Shown here: positions 1 through 11,586 of the stretch, piece by piece | Position numbering within the stretch: position 1 is the stretch's first letter | Layout of the letters: every line of letters begins with the position of its first letter | Source: Pleurodeles waltl | Taxonomy: Eukaryota > Chordata > Amphibia > Caudata > Salamandridae | Length of the DNA: 64,000 nucleotides | Assembly: GCF_031143425.1 (NCBI RefSeq) | Contig: NC_090438.1 | Location: 780,157,138 to 780,221,137, forward strand | Direction: 5' to 3' | Notes under the pieces: model-generated | Database searches by the model: none | What the model was told of the DNA's origin: nothing | The model's input: the letters and a program-made list of their open reading frames with translations, nothing else | Translations under genes and position numbers: made by a program

Positions 1-560
1 CTTAGAAAAGGCAGGAGTCATGCCCACCACGCCAATGGCCAGCACAGAGGACAGGGGTACCCTAGGCATGGTCATTGCAACCTGTGCCATGTATGGGGGC
101 CCATTTCAGGGCCCCCTATGGCACTTTAAAAAATAAAATGCACTTACCTGGGATGGGGTCCCCCATCCTCGCAGTCCCTCTAGTGTGGGTGGGGGTGCCC
201 CTGGGGCCTAGGGAGGGCACCTCTGGGCTTATTCCATGGTGTTCCACCATGGAAATAGGCCCACAGGTCCCCTAACGCCTGCCCTGACCCAGATCTTAAA
301 AAATGGGGTAAAGCAAGCTTTGCCCCATTTTTTAACCCCTCCTCCCTCCCTTGCACCATTTTTGCATGGGAGTATAAATATGGCGTTAAGGCCATAGTCA
401 TTTTTTGCACGGAAACTCCTACCTTGCATCTCATTAAGGCAAGGTAGGTTTCCACTTCTAAAAAATGACTTTAACTCCATAAATTTGGTGCTAGACGGGT
501 CTAGCACCAAAGTATAAATATGGAGTTAGTTTTGCACTGAATTAGAGTGAAAAAAAATGA
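1..560. repeat. Structured non-coding repeat with nested hairpins
   Basis: No convincing gene. The stretch holds several inverted repeats: arms that spell AAAATGGGG and its complement around 296-342, ACCTTGC/GCAAGGT arms around 420-447, and a perfect TTTGGTGCTAGA stem around 484-511. The phrase TATAAATATGG occurs twice (about 371 and 512) with GCGTTA or AGTTA following. Short open frames cross it on both strands with no family resemblance. This looks like a palindromic non-autonomous transposon; its left end is not resolved. Confidence 0.45.
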
Positions 561-1110
561 CGGCGTCGGTGAGACCAGGGCTGCGGTGTGAAGCGGGGCG
601 GTGCGGTGCGACGTGCGTTTTCCACAGGTCACGGTGCAGGCAGCGGCGTCATCGCTGCTGAAGCGCTGTCGTCGGTAGGCCCAAGCCAGTGGTGCGGGAC
701 GGTGCTTCGTGACCCTCACGAGCGGTGTCCACAGGTCACAGTGCAGGCAGGATGCCTGGTGACGACACAGGAGTCGATGGTGCTGGCGTCGGTGGACCAG
801 GGCTGCGGTGCAGGATGGGACAGTGCTTTGTGTATCTCACAAGCGGTGTCCACAGGCCACAGTGCAGGCAGCGGTGCCGGTGTCAGCAGGAGCGGTGTCG
901 TCAGGGATGCCCAGGCTGCGGTATGAGCAGGCGATGCCGGAGTGCGGGACCCACAGGTCACGGTGTGAGCAGCAGCTCGGTGAAGTCGTCCGATGACGGC
1001 GTCAGTGAGACCAGGGTCGTGGTGCGAAGCGGGGCAATGCAACTCCATGTGGTGCCGGCAGGCCAGCGGCATCGTTGGCAGCGTCGCAGTGGTTTCTTCT
1101 CTTGAACTAC
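560..1110. repeat. Degenerate GC-rich tandem repeat, unit about 100-120 bp
   Basis: The motif CCACAGGTCACGGTGCAGGC, with small changes, recurs near 622, 729, 850 and 951, a spacing of 107, 121 and 101 bases. CGGTG and GGTGTC words dominate. Frames are open on both strands because the sequence is GC-rich and poor in stops, so I do not treat any of them as genes. Confidence 0.5.
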
Positions 1111-1119
1111 ACAAAACAC

Positions 1120-1983
1120 ACAGTTACCAGTGATGCAAGTCGAGAAAACTGAACTCTTTGGTGTCCCTGAGACTTCCAACAGGAGGCAAGCTCTACTCGA
1201 AGCCCTTGGAGAATTTTCTCAAGCAGGACACACAGCAAAGATCACCCTGTGCACTCTTTTCAGGCAGAAGCTGCATCTGCAGTCCAGTCCAGCAAAGCAA
1301 CACAGCAAAGGGACAGTACTCCTCCTTCAGCTCTTCTCCTGGTCAGAGGTTCCTCTTGATTCCAGAAAGATTCTAAAAGTCTGGGGTTTTGGGTCTTCTT
1401 CTTATACCCAGTTCTGCCTTTGAAGTTGGCAAGCTTCAAAGCAAAGTCTCAAGTGTTTGCAAGATCCTTCCTTGTCCAGGCCTGGCCCCAGACACTCACC
1501 AGGGGGTCAGAGACGGCATTGTGTGAGGGCAGGCACAGTCCTTTCAGGTGAGAGTGACCACTCCTCCCCTCCAGCACAGATGGCTAATCAAGATATGCAG
1601 GCTACACCCCAGCCCCTTTTGTGTCACTGTCTAGAAGAGAGGTGTGAACAGCCCAACTGTCAAACTGACCCAGACGGGGAATCCACAAACAGGTAGAGTC
1701 ACAGAATGGATTAAGCAAGAAAATGCCTACTTTCTAAAAGTGGCATTTTCAAACTAACAACCTAAAAACCAACTTCACTAAAAGATGTATTTTTAAATTG
1801 TGAGCTCAGAGACCCTAAACGCTACATTTTTATCTGCTCTCAAAGAGAATCTGCGCTTTAAGGATATTTAAAGGCAGCCCCCATGTTAACCTATGAGAGA
1901 GATAGGCCTTGCACAGTGAAAACCAAATTTGGCAGTATTTCACTGTTAGGACATATAAAACACAAGTTTATGTCCTACCTTAA
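1120..1983. repeat. LTR-like repeat family A, copy 1, left part
   Basis: Non-coding sequence matching, in order, the region 18580-19180 upstream of the Gypsy element (shared phrases such as AGTGGCATTT). It continues on the far side of the TTAA element at 8514. Family A ends in TTCCAACA, as LTRs end in CA, but I could not fix its left boundary or target duplication. Assignment to an LTR is inference from termini and structure. Confidence 0.55.
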
Positions 1984-1990
1984 CCCCTTC

Positions 1991-2391
1991 TGTGCCCAGG
2001 ACGTAATGGTTACGTCCTGAGGCACAGTGCTGCTGTGCCCAGGACGTAACCATTACGTCCTGTGCACAGAGCCCAGAGGGAGCGCTCTCGCTCCCTCTGT
2101 GGGGTTCCCCCCCACCCCCCCAAGTCAGGGATGGAAGGGGAAGCCCTTCCCCTCCCACCCCCCCCTGTGACGTCAGCGCGCGAGCGCGCGCTGATTAGTC
2201 ACAGGGTCTCCCCCATCGCGCTGGAAGCAGAGCTTCCAGCGCGATTGAAAAAGAAATGCTTTTGCATTTCTTTTTCAATCCCATGGGGGAGGCCCCGAGA
2301 GGCTTCAAAGGGAAGGAAATGTATTTCCTTCCCTTTGAAGTCTCTCACAGGTTTCAAAAGCCGGATTGCTTGCAATCCGGCTTTTGAAACC
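1991..2391. repeat. Chain of back-to-back hairpins
   Basis: At least six inverted repeats follow one another. The first, 1991-2070, repeats CCAGGACGTAA in both orientations. Then come 2166-2203 (TGTGAC outer arms, GCGCGC inner arms), 2217-2243 (CGCGCTGGAAG arms), 2243-2280 (GATTGAAAAAGAAATGC arms), 2303-2340 (CTTCAAAGGGAAGGAAAT arms, two-base loop) and 2350-2391 (GGTTTCAAAAGCCGGATTGC arms). Arms are 9-20 bases and nearly perfect, and the sequences are unrelated between hairpins. Confidence 0.85.
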
Positions 2392-2399
2392 CCACTAGA

Positions 2400-5035
2400 C
2401 ACCAGGGATTTTTTTTTTTTTCTTGAAATTGGCAAAAGGGAGCGACCCCTTGGGCAAGGGTCGCTCCCAGGGGGGCATTTTTTTAGGAAGGCCTTTTCTG
2501 CCCCCCCTGGGGGCAGATTGGCCTATTATTAGGCCGATCTGCCCCCAGGGGGGGCAGAAACCTCTAGGCACCAGGGACCATTTTTTTTTTTTTTTGTGAT
2601 GAATTCTTTTTTTTTAGGTGGGGAGCGATCCCTTAGGCAAGGGTCGCTCCCCTACGGGGCAATATATATTTAGGCCATTTCTGCCCCCCTTGGGGGCAGA
2701 TTGGCCTATTTTGATAAGGCCAATCTGCCCCCCTTGGGGGCAGAAACCATTAGACACCAGGGAGTTTGTTTTTGCGCGCGAATGTCACGCAACAAAGCGA
2801 CCCCTTTGGCAAGGGTCGCTCCCAGGGGGGGCAATTTTTTGGGAAGGCTTTTTCTGCCCCCAGGGGGGGAAGAAACCTCTAGGCGCCAGGGCAAATTTTT
2901 TTTTTGTGTTTTTTTTTTTTTTTTCTTCTTTTTTTTTTTTTAGAGATGGGGAGCGACCCATCAGGCAAGGGTCGCTCCCCTGGGGGGCAAATTGTATTTA
3001 GACCATTTCTGCCCCCCTGGGGGCAGATTGGCCGATTTTAGGTCAATCTGCCCCCAAGGGGGCAGAAACCACTAGGCACCGGGGATTTGTTTTTTGGCGC
3101 CAATGTCACGCAGGGGGAGCGACCCCGTAGGCAAGGGTCGCTCCCGGGGGGGGTGGGGGGTCAAATTTATTTTAGGCCATTTCTGCCCCCCCGGGGGACA
3201 GATCGGCCTATTATTAGGCCGAACTGCCCCCGGGGGGGGGGGGGCAGAACACTCTAGGCGCCAGGGCAATTTGTTTTTGTGTTTTTTTTTTTTGTTGTTT
3301 CTTTTTTTAGAGATGGGGAGCGACCCATCAGGCAAGGGTCGCTCCCCTGGGGGGGGCAAATTGTATTTAGACCATTTCTGCCCCCCTGGGGGCAGATTGG
3401 CCAATTTTAGGTCAATCTGCCCCCAAGGGGGCAGAAACCACTAGGCACCGGGGATTTGTTTTTTGGCGCCAATGTCACGCAGGGGGAGCGACCCCGTAGG
3501 CAAGGGTCGCTCCCGGGGGGGGGGGGGGTTGGGGGGGCAAATTTATTTTAGGCCATTTCTGCCCCCCCGGGGGACAGATCGGCCTATTATTAGGCCGAAC
3601 TGCCCCCGGGGGGGGGGGGCAGAACACTCTAGGTGCCAGGGCAATTTTTTTTTTGTGTTTTTTTTTTTTTGTTGTTTCTTTTTTTAGAGATGGGGAGCGA
3701 CCCATCAGGCAAGGGTCGCTCCCCTGGGGGGGCAAATTGTATTTAGACCATTTCTGCCCCCCTGGGGGCAGATTGGCCAATTTTAGGTCAATCTGCCCCC
3801 AAGGGGGCAGAAACCACTAGGCACCGGGGATTTGTTTTTTGGCGCCAATGTCACGCAGGGGGAGCGACCCCGTAGGCAAGGGTCGCTCCCGGGGGGGGGT
3901 GGGGGTTGGGGGGGAAAATTTATTTTAGGCCATTTCTGCCCCCCCGGGGGACAGATCGGCCTATTATTAGGCCGATCTGCCCCCGGGGGGGGGGGGAGGC
4001 AGAAACCTCTAGGCGCCAGGGGAATTATTCTTTTTTTTCTTTGTTTTTTTTTTTTTTTTAGAGATGGGGAGCGACCCATCAGGCAAAAGTCGCTCCCCTG
4101 GGGGACAAATTGTATTTAGGCCATTTCTGCCCCCCTTGGGGGCAGATTGGCTGAGTTTAGGTCAACCTGCCCCCAAGGGGGCAGAAACCACTAGGCACCG
4201 GGGATTTGTTTTTTGGCGCCAATGTCACACAGGGGGAGCGACCCCGTAGGCAAGGGTCGCTCCCGGGGGGGGGGGGTGGGTGTTCGGGGGGCAAATTTAT
4301 TTTAGGACATTTCTGCCCCCCCGGGGGGCAGATCGGCCTATTATTAGGCCGATCTGCCCCCGGGGGGGGGGGCAGAAACCTCTAGGCGCCAGGGGAATTT
4401 TTCTTTTTTTTCTTTGTTTTTTTTTTTTAGAGATGGGGAGCGACCCATCAGGCAAAAGTCGCTCCCCTGGGGGACAAATTGTATTTAGGCCATTTCTGCC
4501 CCCCTTGGGGGCAGATTGGCTGAGTTTAGGTCAACCTGCCCCCAAGGGGGCAGAAACCACTAGGCACCGGGGATTTGTTTTTTGGCGCCAATGTCACGCA
4601 GGGGGAGCGACCCCGTAGGCAAGGGTCGCTCCCGGGGGGGGTGGGTGTTGGGGGGGCAAATTTATTTTAGGCCATTTCTGCCCCCGGGGGGGGGGGGGCA
4701 GAAACCTCTAGGCGCCAGGGGAATTTTTCTTTTTTTTCTTTTTTTTTTTCTTTGTTTTGTTTTTTTAGAGATGGGGAGCGACCCATCAGGCAAAAGTCGC
4801 TCCCCTGGGGGACAAATTGTATTTAGGCCATTTCTGCCCCCCTTGGGGGCAGATTGGCTGAGTTTAGGTCAACCTGCCCCCAAGGGGGCAGAAACCACTA
4901 GGCACCGGGGATTTGTTTTTTGGTGCCAATGTCACGCAGGGGGAGCGACCCCGTAGGCAAGGGTCGCTCCTGGCGGGGGAGGGTGGGGGTTGGGGGGGCA
5001 AATTTATTTTAGGGCATTTCTGCCCCCCCCCCCTG
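2400..5035. repeat. Higher-order tandem array of two alternating monomers, dimer about 370 bp
   Basis: Each monomer carries a hairpin built on GGGAGCGACCC and GGGTCGCTCCC, a T-rich run, and a second hairpin made of GCCCCC and GGGGGC arms around GATTGGCC. The motif GGGTCGCTCCC falls near 2458, 2641, 2813, 2969, 3135, 3336, 3504, 3713 and 3880, with spacing that settles into alternating about 167 and 205. The marker CAATGTCACG, found in one monomer type only, lies near 3101, 3470, 3846, 4220, 4589 and 4927 (spacings 369, 376, 374, 369, 338). The first monomers are not yet in the alternating pattern. Open frames in the array are by-products of unit length. Confidence 0.85.
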
Positions 5036-5037
5036 GG

Positions 5038-7437
5038 GCCGGCTGAGCTACAGGCCAAACACCACAGGTAGGCACCTTGCAAAAAACACCTCTGTTTTCT
5101 GTGAAAAAATATGTTGTGTCCACGTTGTGTTTTGGGCCATTTCCTTTTGTGGGCGCTAGGCCTACCCACAGAAGTGATGTACCATTTTTATCGAGAGACT
5201 TAGGGGAACGCTGGGTGGAAGGAAATTTGTGGCTCCTCTCAGATTCCAGAACTTTCTGTCACCGAAATGAGAGGAAAAAGTGTTTTTTGGGCCAAATTTT
5301 GATGTTTGCAAAGGATTCTGGGTAACATAACCTGGTCAGAGCCCCGCAAGTCACCCCATCTTGGATTCCCCTGGGTTTCTAGTTTTCAAAAATGCACTGG
5401 TTTGCTAGGTTTCCTCAGGTGTCGGCTGAGCTACAGGCCAAAATCCACAGGTAGGCACTGCTTTTTATAAAAAAATGTGATGTGTCCACGTTGTGTTTTG
5501 GGCCCTTTCCTTCCGTGGGCGCGAGTCCTACCCACACAAGTGAGGTATCATTTTTATCGGGAGACTTGGGGGAACGCTGGGTGGAAGGAAATTTGTAGCT
5601 CCTCTCAGATTCCAGAACTTTCTGCCACAGAAATGTGAGGGACATGTGTTTTTTTAGCCAAATTTTGAGGTTTGCAAAGGATTCTGGGTAACAGAACCTG
5701 GTCCGAGCCACACAAGTCACCCCTCCTTGGATTCCCCTAGGTCTCTAGTTTTCAGAAATGTACAGGTTTGGTAGGTTTCCCTAGGTGGCGGCTGAGCTAG
5801 AGGCCAAAATCTCCAGGTAGTCACTTTGCTAAAAACAGCTCTGTTTTCTGTGATGTGTCCACGTTGTGTTTTGGGGCATATCCTGTCGCGGGCGCTAGGC
5901 CTACCCACACAAGTGAGGTATCATTTTTATCGGGAGACGTGGGGGAACGCTGGGTGGAAGGAAATTTGTGGCTCCTCTCAGATTCCAGAACTTTCTGCCA
6001 CAGAAATGTGAGGAACATGTGTTTTTTTAGCCAAATTTTGAGGTTTGCAAAGGATTCTGGGTAACAGAACCTGGTCCGAGCCACACAAGTCACCCCTCCT
6101 TGGATTCCCCTAGGTCTCTAGTTTTCAGAAATGCACAGGTGTGGTAGGTTTCCCTAGGTGCCGGCTGAGCTAGAGGCCAAAATCTACAGGTAGTCACTTT
6201 GCTAAAAACAGCTCTGTTTGCTGTGATATGTCCACGTTGTGTTTTGGGGCATATCCTGTCGCGGGCGCTAGGCCTACCCACACAAGTGAGGTATAATTTT
6301 TATCGGGAGACGTGGGGGAACGCTGGGTGGAAGGAAATTTGTGGCTCCTCTCAGATTCCAGAACTTTCTGCCACAGAAATGTGAGGAACATGTGTTTTTT
6401 TAGCCAAATTTTGAGATTTGCAAAGGATTCTGGGTAACAGAACCTGGTCCGAGCCCCGCAAGTCACCCCTCCTTGGATTCCCCTAGGTCTCTAGTTTTCA
6501 GAAATGCACAGGTTTGGTAGGTTTCCCTAGGTGGCGGCTGAGCTAGAGGCCAAAATCTACAGGTAGTCACTTTGCTAAAAACAGCTCTGTTTTCTGTGAT
6601 ATGTCCACGTTGTGTTTTGGGGCATATCCTGTCACGGGCGCTAGGCCTACCCACACAAGTGAGGTATCATTTTTATCGGGAGACGTGGGGGAACGCTGGG
6701 TGGAAGGAAATTTGTGGCTCCTCTCAGATTCCAGAACTTTCTGCCACAGAAATGTGAGGAACATGTGTTTTTTTAGCCAAATTTTGAGGTTTGCAAAGGA
6801 TTCTGGGTAACAGAACCTGGTCCGAGCCCCGCAAGTCACCCCTCCTTGGATTCCCCTAGGTCTCTAGTTGTCAGAAATGCACAGGTTTGGTAGGTTTCCC
6901 TAGGTGGCGGCTGAGCTAGAGGCCAAAATCTACAGGTAGTCACTTTGCTAAAAACAGCTCTGTTTTCTGTGATATGTCCACGTTGTGTTTTGGGGCATAT
7001 CCTGTCGCGGGCGCTAGGCCTACCCACACAAGTGAGGTATCATTTTTATCGGGAGACATGGGGGAACGCTGGGTGGAAGGAAATTTGTGGCTCCTCTCAG
7101 ATTCCAGAACTTTCTGCCACAGAAATGTGAGGAACATGTGTTTTTTTAGCCAAATTTTGAGGTTTGCAAAGGATTCTGGGTAACAGAACCTGGTCCGAGC
7201 CACACAAGTCACCCCTCCTTGGATTCCCCTAGGTCTCTAGTTTTCAGAAATGCACAGGTTTGGTAGGTTTCCCTAGGTGGCGGCTGAGCTAGAGGCCAAA
7301 ATCTACAGGTAGTCACTTTGCTAAAAACAGCTCTGTTTTCTGTGATGTGTCCACGTTGTGTTTTGGGGCATATCCTGTCGCGGGTGCTAGGCCTACCCAC
7401 ACAAGTGAGGTACCATTTTTATCGGGAGACTTGGGGG
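5038..7437. repeat. Tandem array of 373-bp units, about 6.5 copies
   Basis: The phrase GGCTGAGCTA begins units near 5040, 5424, 5788, 6161, 6534, 6907 and 7280; from 5788 the spacing is exactly 373. Units from 5788 on are almost identical, while the first two (5040, 5424) are more diverged in length and sequence, consistent with homogenisation of the inner copies. The last unit breaks off near 7437 after GGGAGACTTGGGGGAAC. The same 61-101-residue open frames recur in every unit on both strands with no resemblance to a known family, so I call them non-coding. Confidence 0.9.
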
Positions 7438-8509
7438 AACATAGATTAGCAAAACAAGTACTATTGCCCCTTGTCTTTCTCTACATTTTTTCCTTCCAAA
7501 TATAGGAGTGTGTGTAAAAAAGACATCTATTTGAGAAATTCCCTGTAATTCACGTGCTACTATGGTCACCCCGGAATTTAGAGATGTGCAAATAACCACT
7601 GCTCCTCAACACCTTATCTTGTGCCCTTTTTGAAAATGCAAAGGTTTTCTTGATAGCAATTTTTTACTCCTTATATTTCAGCAAATGAATTGCTGTATAC
7701 CCGGTATAGAATGAAAACGCACTGCAGGGTGCAGCTCATTTATTGGCTCTGGGTTCCTCGGGTTCTTGATGAACCTACAAACCCTATATATCCCCACAAC
7801 CAGAGGAGTCCAGCAGACGTAACGGTATATTGCTTTCGATAATCTGACATTGCAGGGAAAAGTTACAGAGTAAAACGTAGAGAAAAATTGATGGTTTTTT
7901 CACCTCAATTTCAATATTTTTCTTTTTCAGCTGTTATTTTCTGTACGAAACCCTTGTAGGATCTACACAAATGACCCCTTGCTGAATTCAGAATTTTGTC
8001 TACTTTCCAGAAATGTTTAGGTTTCTGGGATCCAGCATTGGTTTCATGACCATTCCTGTCACTGACTGGAAGGAGGCTGAAAGCACAAAAAATTGCACAA
8101 ATGGGGTATGCCCCAGTAAAATGCCAAAATTGTGTTGAAAAATTGGGTTTTCTGATTCAAGTCTGCCTGTTCCTGAAAGCTGGGAAGCTGCTGAGTTTAG
8201 CACCGCAAACCCTTTGTTGATGCCATTTTCAGGGGAAAAACCACAAGCCTTCTTCTGCAGCCACTTTTTCCAATTTTTTTGAAAAAAACAAAATTTTCAC
8301 TGTATTTTGGCCAATTTCTTGGCCTCCTTCAAGGGAACCCACAAAGTCTGGGTACCTCTAGAATCCCTAGGATGTTGGAAAAAAAGGACGCAAATTTGGC
8401 TTGGTTAGCTTATGTGGACAAAAAGTTATAAGGGCCTAAGCGCGAACTGCCCCAAATAGGCAAAAAAAGGCCCGGCACAGGAGGGGGAAAAGGCCTGGCA
8501 GCGAAGGGG
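7438..8509. mobile_element. Unique right arm of the TTAA element
   Basis: AT-rich single-copy sequence from the last partial 373-bp unit to the right inverted end. No frame above about 70 residues and no domain seen. The final 20 bases before TTAA read inward as the terminal repeat. Confidence 0.6.
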
Positions 8510-8513
8510 TTAA

Positions 8514-8966
8514 ACATACACTGCACCCTGCCCATGGGGCTACCTAAGGCCTAACTTAGGGGTGCCTTACATGTAGTAAAAGGGAAGGTTCAGGCCTGGC
8601 AAGTGGGTACACTTGCCAAATCGAATTGGCAGTTTAAAACTGCACACACAGACACTGCAATGGCAGGTCTGAGTCATGTTTATAGGGCTACTAATGTGGG
8701 TGGCACAACCAGTGCTGCAGGCCCACTAGTAGCATTTGATTTACAGGCCCTGGGCACCTCTACTGCACTTTACTAGTAAATCAAATATGCAAATCATGGA
8801 TAAACCAATCAACAGTACAATTTCTATAGGGAGCACTTGCACTTTAGCACTGATTAGCAGTGGTAAAGTGCGCAGAGACAATAAACCAGCAAAAACAGAC
8901 CTCAAAAAATAGGAGGAAGAAGGCAAAAAGTTTGGGGATAACCCTGCAAAAAGGGCCATTTCCAAC
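8514..8966. repeat. LTR-like repeat family A, copy 1, right part
   Basis: Continues family A after the TTAA insertion. It matches 19180-19280 plus 24989-25334: shared phrases include CTTACATGTAGTAAAAGGG, GCAGGCCCACTAGTAGCATT and GGCAAAAAGTTTGG. It ends in TTCCAACA at 8966, as copy 2 does at 25334. The stretch around 8594-8640 is uninterrupted where copy 2 carries the Gypsy element. Confidence 0.65.
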
Positions 8967-11586
8967 AGTAAGTATTATACACAATATAAACGCTAGTAAC
9001 CAAAATCAGGTAAGTAAACAGTCATAGAATAGTGCAAACAGTGAAAAACACAATGGATTGCAATGGGCTTAGGGGGCAACACAAACCATATACTTAAATA
9101 GTGGAATGCGAAGGTCAGATTCCCCCCTAGGCAAGTGTAGTATGTAGAGGGGTGCTGGGAGTGTAAGAGAACACCAAAGGTAAGTAAAGTACCCCACCCC
9201 GGAGCCCAGGAAAGCAGGAGTAAAGTACAGCAAGTTGTGATGGAGATTTATGCAAGAACCAAGCAAGACTGCAAGTAACCAACACTGGATTCCTGGACCT
9301 GAAGACCTGTGGAGAGAAGACCAAGTCCAGAAGTCGATGTAGAGTCCAGGAAGAACAGGAGCCCCTGCCCACCTGGAAGAAGGTGCAAAAGTGGATTCTC
9401 TGGTTGGAAGAAAAATACAGAAATGCACCAAAGAAGATAGCTGCGAGTTCCTGCTTGGTGCATGAGATGTCACACGTTGATTTGTTGGATGCAGGCTGTT
9501 TGCATTGCTGGATTCTGTCAACAAGCCTTGGTTCATGCAAGAACGCGTTTTGCGTCAAAGAGGAGCTGCCAGGACCAGGGGGTCTCAACTTGGACTGAGG
9601 AGACAGAGGGGGCTCTCAGCACTTCAGAGAGCCCTCAGAAGACCAGGCAGCACCCACGGGCATCCCAGAACACAGGGACAAAGGAGTTGCAAAGTGCGGT
9701 CATCGCAGCATTATACAGAAGGATCCCACACCACCGGAGAACAACTCAGAGAGCTGTGCATTGAAGGATAGAGTGCTGGGGACATAGGCTATGCTATGCG
9801 CAAAGACATTTTGGAAGAAGTGCACAGAAGCTCATGGAGTTGCAGAAGACACGATGCACAGTGGTACTGTTTGGCACAGGAAGGCAAGCTCTTACCTCCA
9901 CCAAATTTGGACTGCTGGACCTTTGGACAGTCAGGGTCACTTCAGTCCACCACCTGTGTTCCAGGGGTCACGCTCGACAACAGGAGAGGAGTACCAGAGT
10001 ACTGGTCATCGTCACAGAGGTGCCTGCTGAAGCAGAGCAGTGACTCCGTCACTCCATGGGAGATTCTTTTGGTTCTTCTAGAGCAGGGTGAAGACAGGCA
10101 GTCCTCAGAGCGTGCACACCTTGGAAACTTTTGCAGTTGCTGGCTAGAGCTGAAGTTGCAGGTCACAGTAGCCTTCCTGGATATTTTGTTGCAGTTACAG
10201 CAGTTCCTGGAGTTGATCTGATGGTCAGAAGCTGAATCAGAAGATGCAGAGGAGTCCTGGTGGAGTCTTGCAAACCGAATCCGAGGAAACACCCAGAGGA
10301 GAGACCCTAAATAGCCCTAAGAGGGGGATTGGCTACCTAGCCAGTATGCACCTATCAGGAGGGGTCTCTGATGTCACCTGCTGGGACTGGCCCCTCAGAT
10401 GCTCCCAGAGGGTCCCCACACCTTGGAATCCAAGATGGCTAACACCAGGGACACTCTGGAGGAGCTCTAGGCACCACCTCTGGGGTGGTGATGGACAGGG
10501 GAGTAGTCACTCCCCTTTCCTTTCTCCAGTTTCGCGCCAGAGCAGGGACTGGCTGGTCCCTGAACTGGTGTAGACTGGATTATACAAGGAGGGCACCGTT
10601 TGTGCCCTTCAAAGCATTTACAGAGGCTCTGGGAGGATACCCCTCCCATGCCTGTAAAACCTATTTCCAATGGGAGAGAGTGTAACACCCCTCTCCTAAA
10701 GGAAATTAATTGTTCTGCCTTCCTGGGATTGAGCTGTTCAATCCCCAGGAGGGCAGACACCTGTCTGTGAGGTGGCAGCAGCTGGGGCTGCAGTGGAAAC
10801 CTCAGAGAGCTGGTTTAACAGTACTGGGGGTCCATGGTGGAGCCCCCAGGGTGCATGGAATTGCACCCCCCTTCCAATACCAGATTTGGATTGGGGGGGG
10901 TTCAATTTCACAATTTTAGACACCTCACATGGCCATATTCGGAGTTACCATTGTGAAGCTACATATATGTATTGACATATATGTAGTGCATGCTTATAAT
11001 GGTGTCCCCTCACTCACGAAGTCTGGGGAATTGCCCCCTGGACAACGTGGGGGCACCAGTGCTAGTGCAAGGGTGCCCTCACACACATTAACTTTGCACC
11101 TAGCTTTCAGTAACTGAAGGTTAGACATTTAGGTGACTTATAAGTTACCTGGAGCAGTGGAAAATGGCTGTGAAATAGTGTGTGCACTATTTCACTCAGG
11201 CTGCAGTGGCAGTCCTGAAGGAGTGTTTGTATGAGCTCCTTATGGGTGGCAAAAGAAATGCTACAGCCCATAAGGATCTCCTGGATCCCCAATGTCTGGG
11301 TACCATATAGTAGGGACTTATAAGGGGGATCCAGTGTGCCAATCAGAATTGGAATATGGAGTCACTAAACTATAGTGACTAATTTGGTACACAGAGAGAG
11401 CATAAGCACTGGAGTTCTGGTTAGCAGAACTCCAGTAACACAGTCAAGCATACTGACAACACACATAGGCCACAAACTATGAGCACTGGTTTCATGGATA
11501 GCAGGATCCCAGTGAGACAGTAAAAACACACTGACAAACAGGCCAAAAATGGGGGTAACCTTGCTAGAAAGAGACCACTTTCTCAC
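8967..11586 (-). repeat. LTR-derived repeat sequence, no gene
   Basis: No coding region supported. Read on the minus strand it opens with TGTGAGAAAGTGGTC at 11586, a plausible LTR start. The rest is GC-moderate with short open frames on both strands and a duplicated AACTCCAG phrase (11412 and 11428). The left boundary is uncertain. I infer an old LTR copy from the terminus and from its likeness in composition to family A. Confidence 0.35.

Larger units (their letters stand above)
1984..8509. mobile_element. 6.5-kb TTAA-flanked DNA transposon-like element (piggyBac- or Kolobok-type ends)
   Basis: The element interrupts family A between TTAA at 1980-1983 and TTAA at 8510-8513. Its termini are imperfect inverted repeats: CCCCTTCTGTGCCCAGGAC on the left and, reading inward from the right, CCCCTTCGCTGCCAGGCC. 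TTAA target choice and CCC termini are known for piggyBac; Kolobok also uses TTAA. I see no transposase, so it is probably non-autonomous. Inside, left to right: a hairpin chain (1991-2391), an array of alternating monomers (about 2400-5035), an array of 373-bp units (about 5038-7437) and a unique tail (7438-8509). The second family A copy, around 19174-19178, lacks this insertion and serves as an empty site. Confidence 0.8.

Noticed and set aside
2618..4956. Pro/Gly-rich frames such as PPGGQIGLLLGR repeated across 2.6-5.0 kb
   Set aside because: Produced by G and C runs of the hairpin array; composition follows the DNA repeat, and frames switch strand.
5077..7599. Repeated minus- and plus-strand frames of 61-101 residues recurring every 373 bases
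   Set aside because: They recur because the DNA unit is repeated; they are open on both strands, overlap each other and match no family.
9069..9588. Minus-strand frames of about 155 residues
   Set aside because: Two overlapping frames with no known motif, inside LTR-derived repeat sequence.
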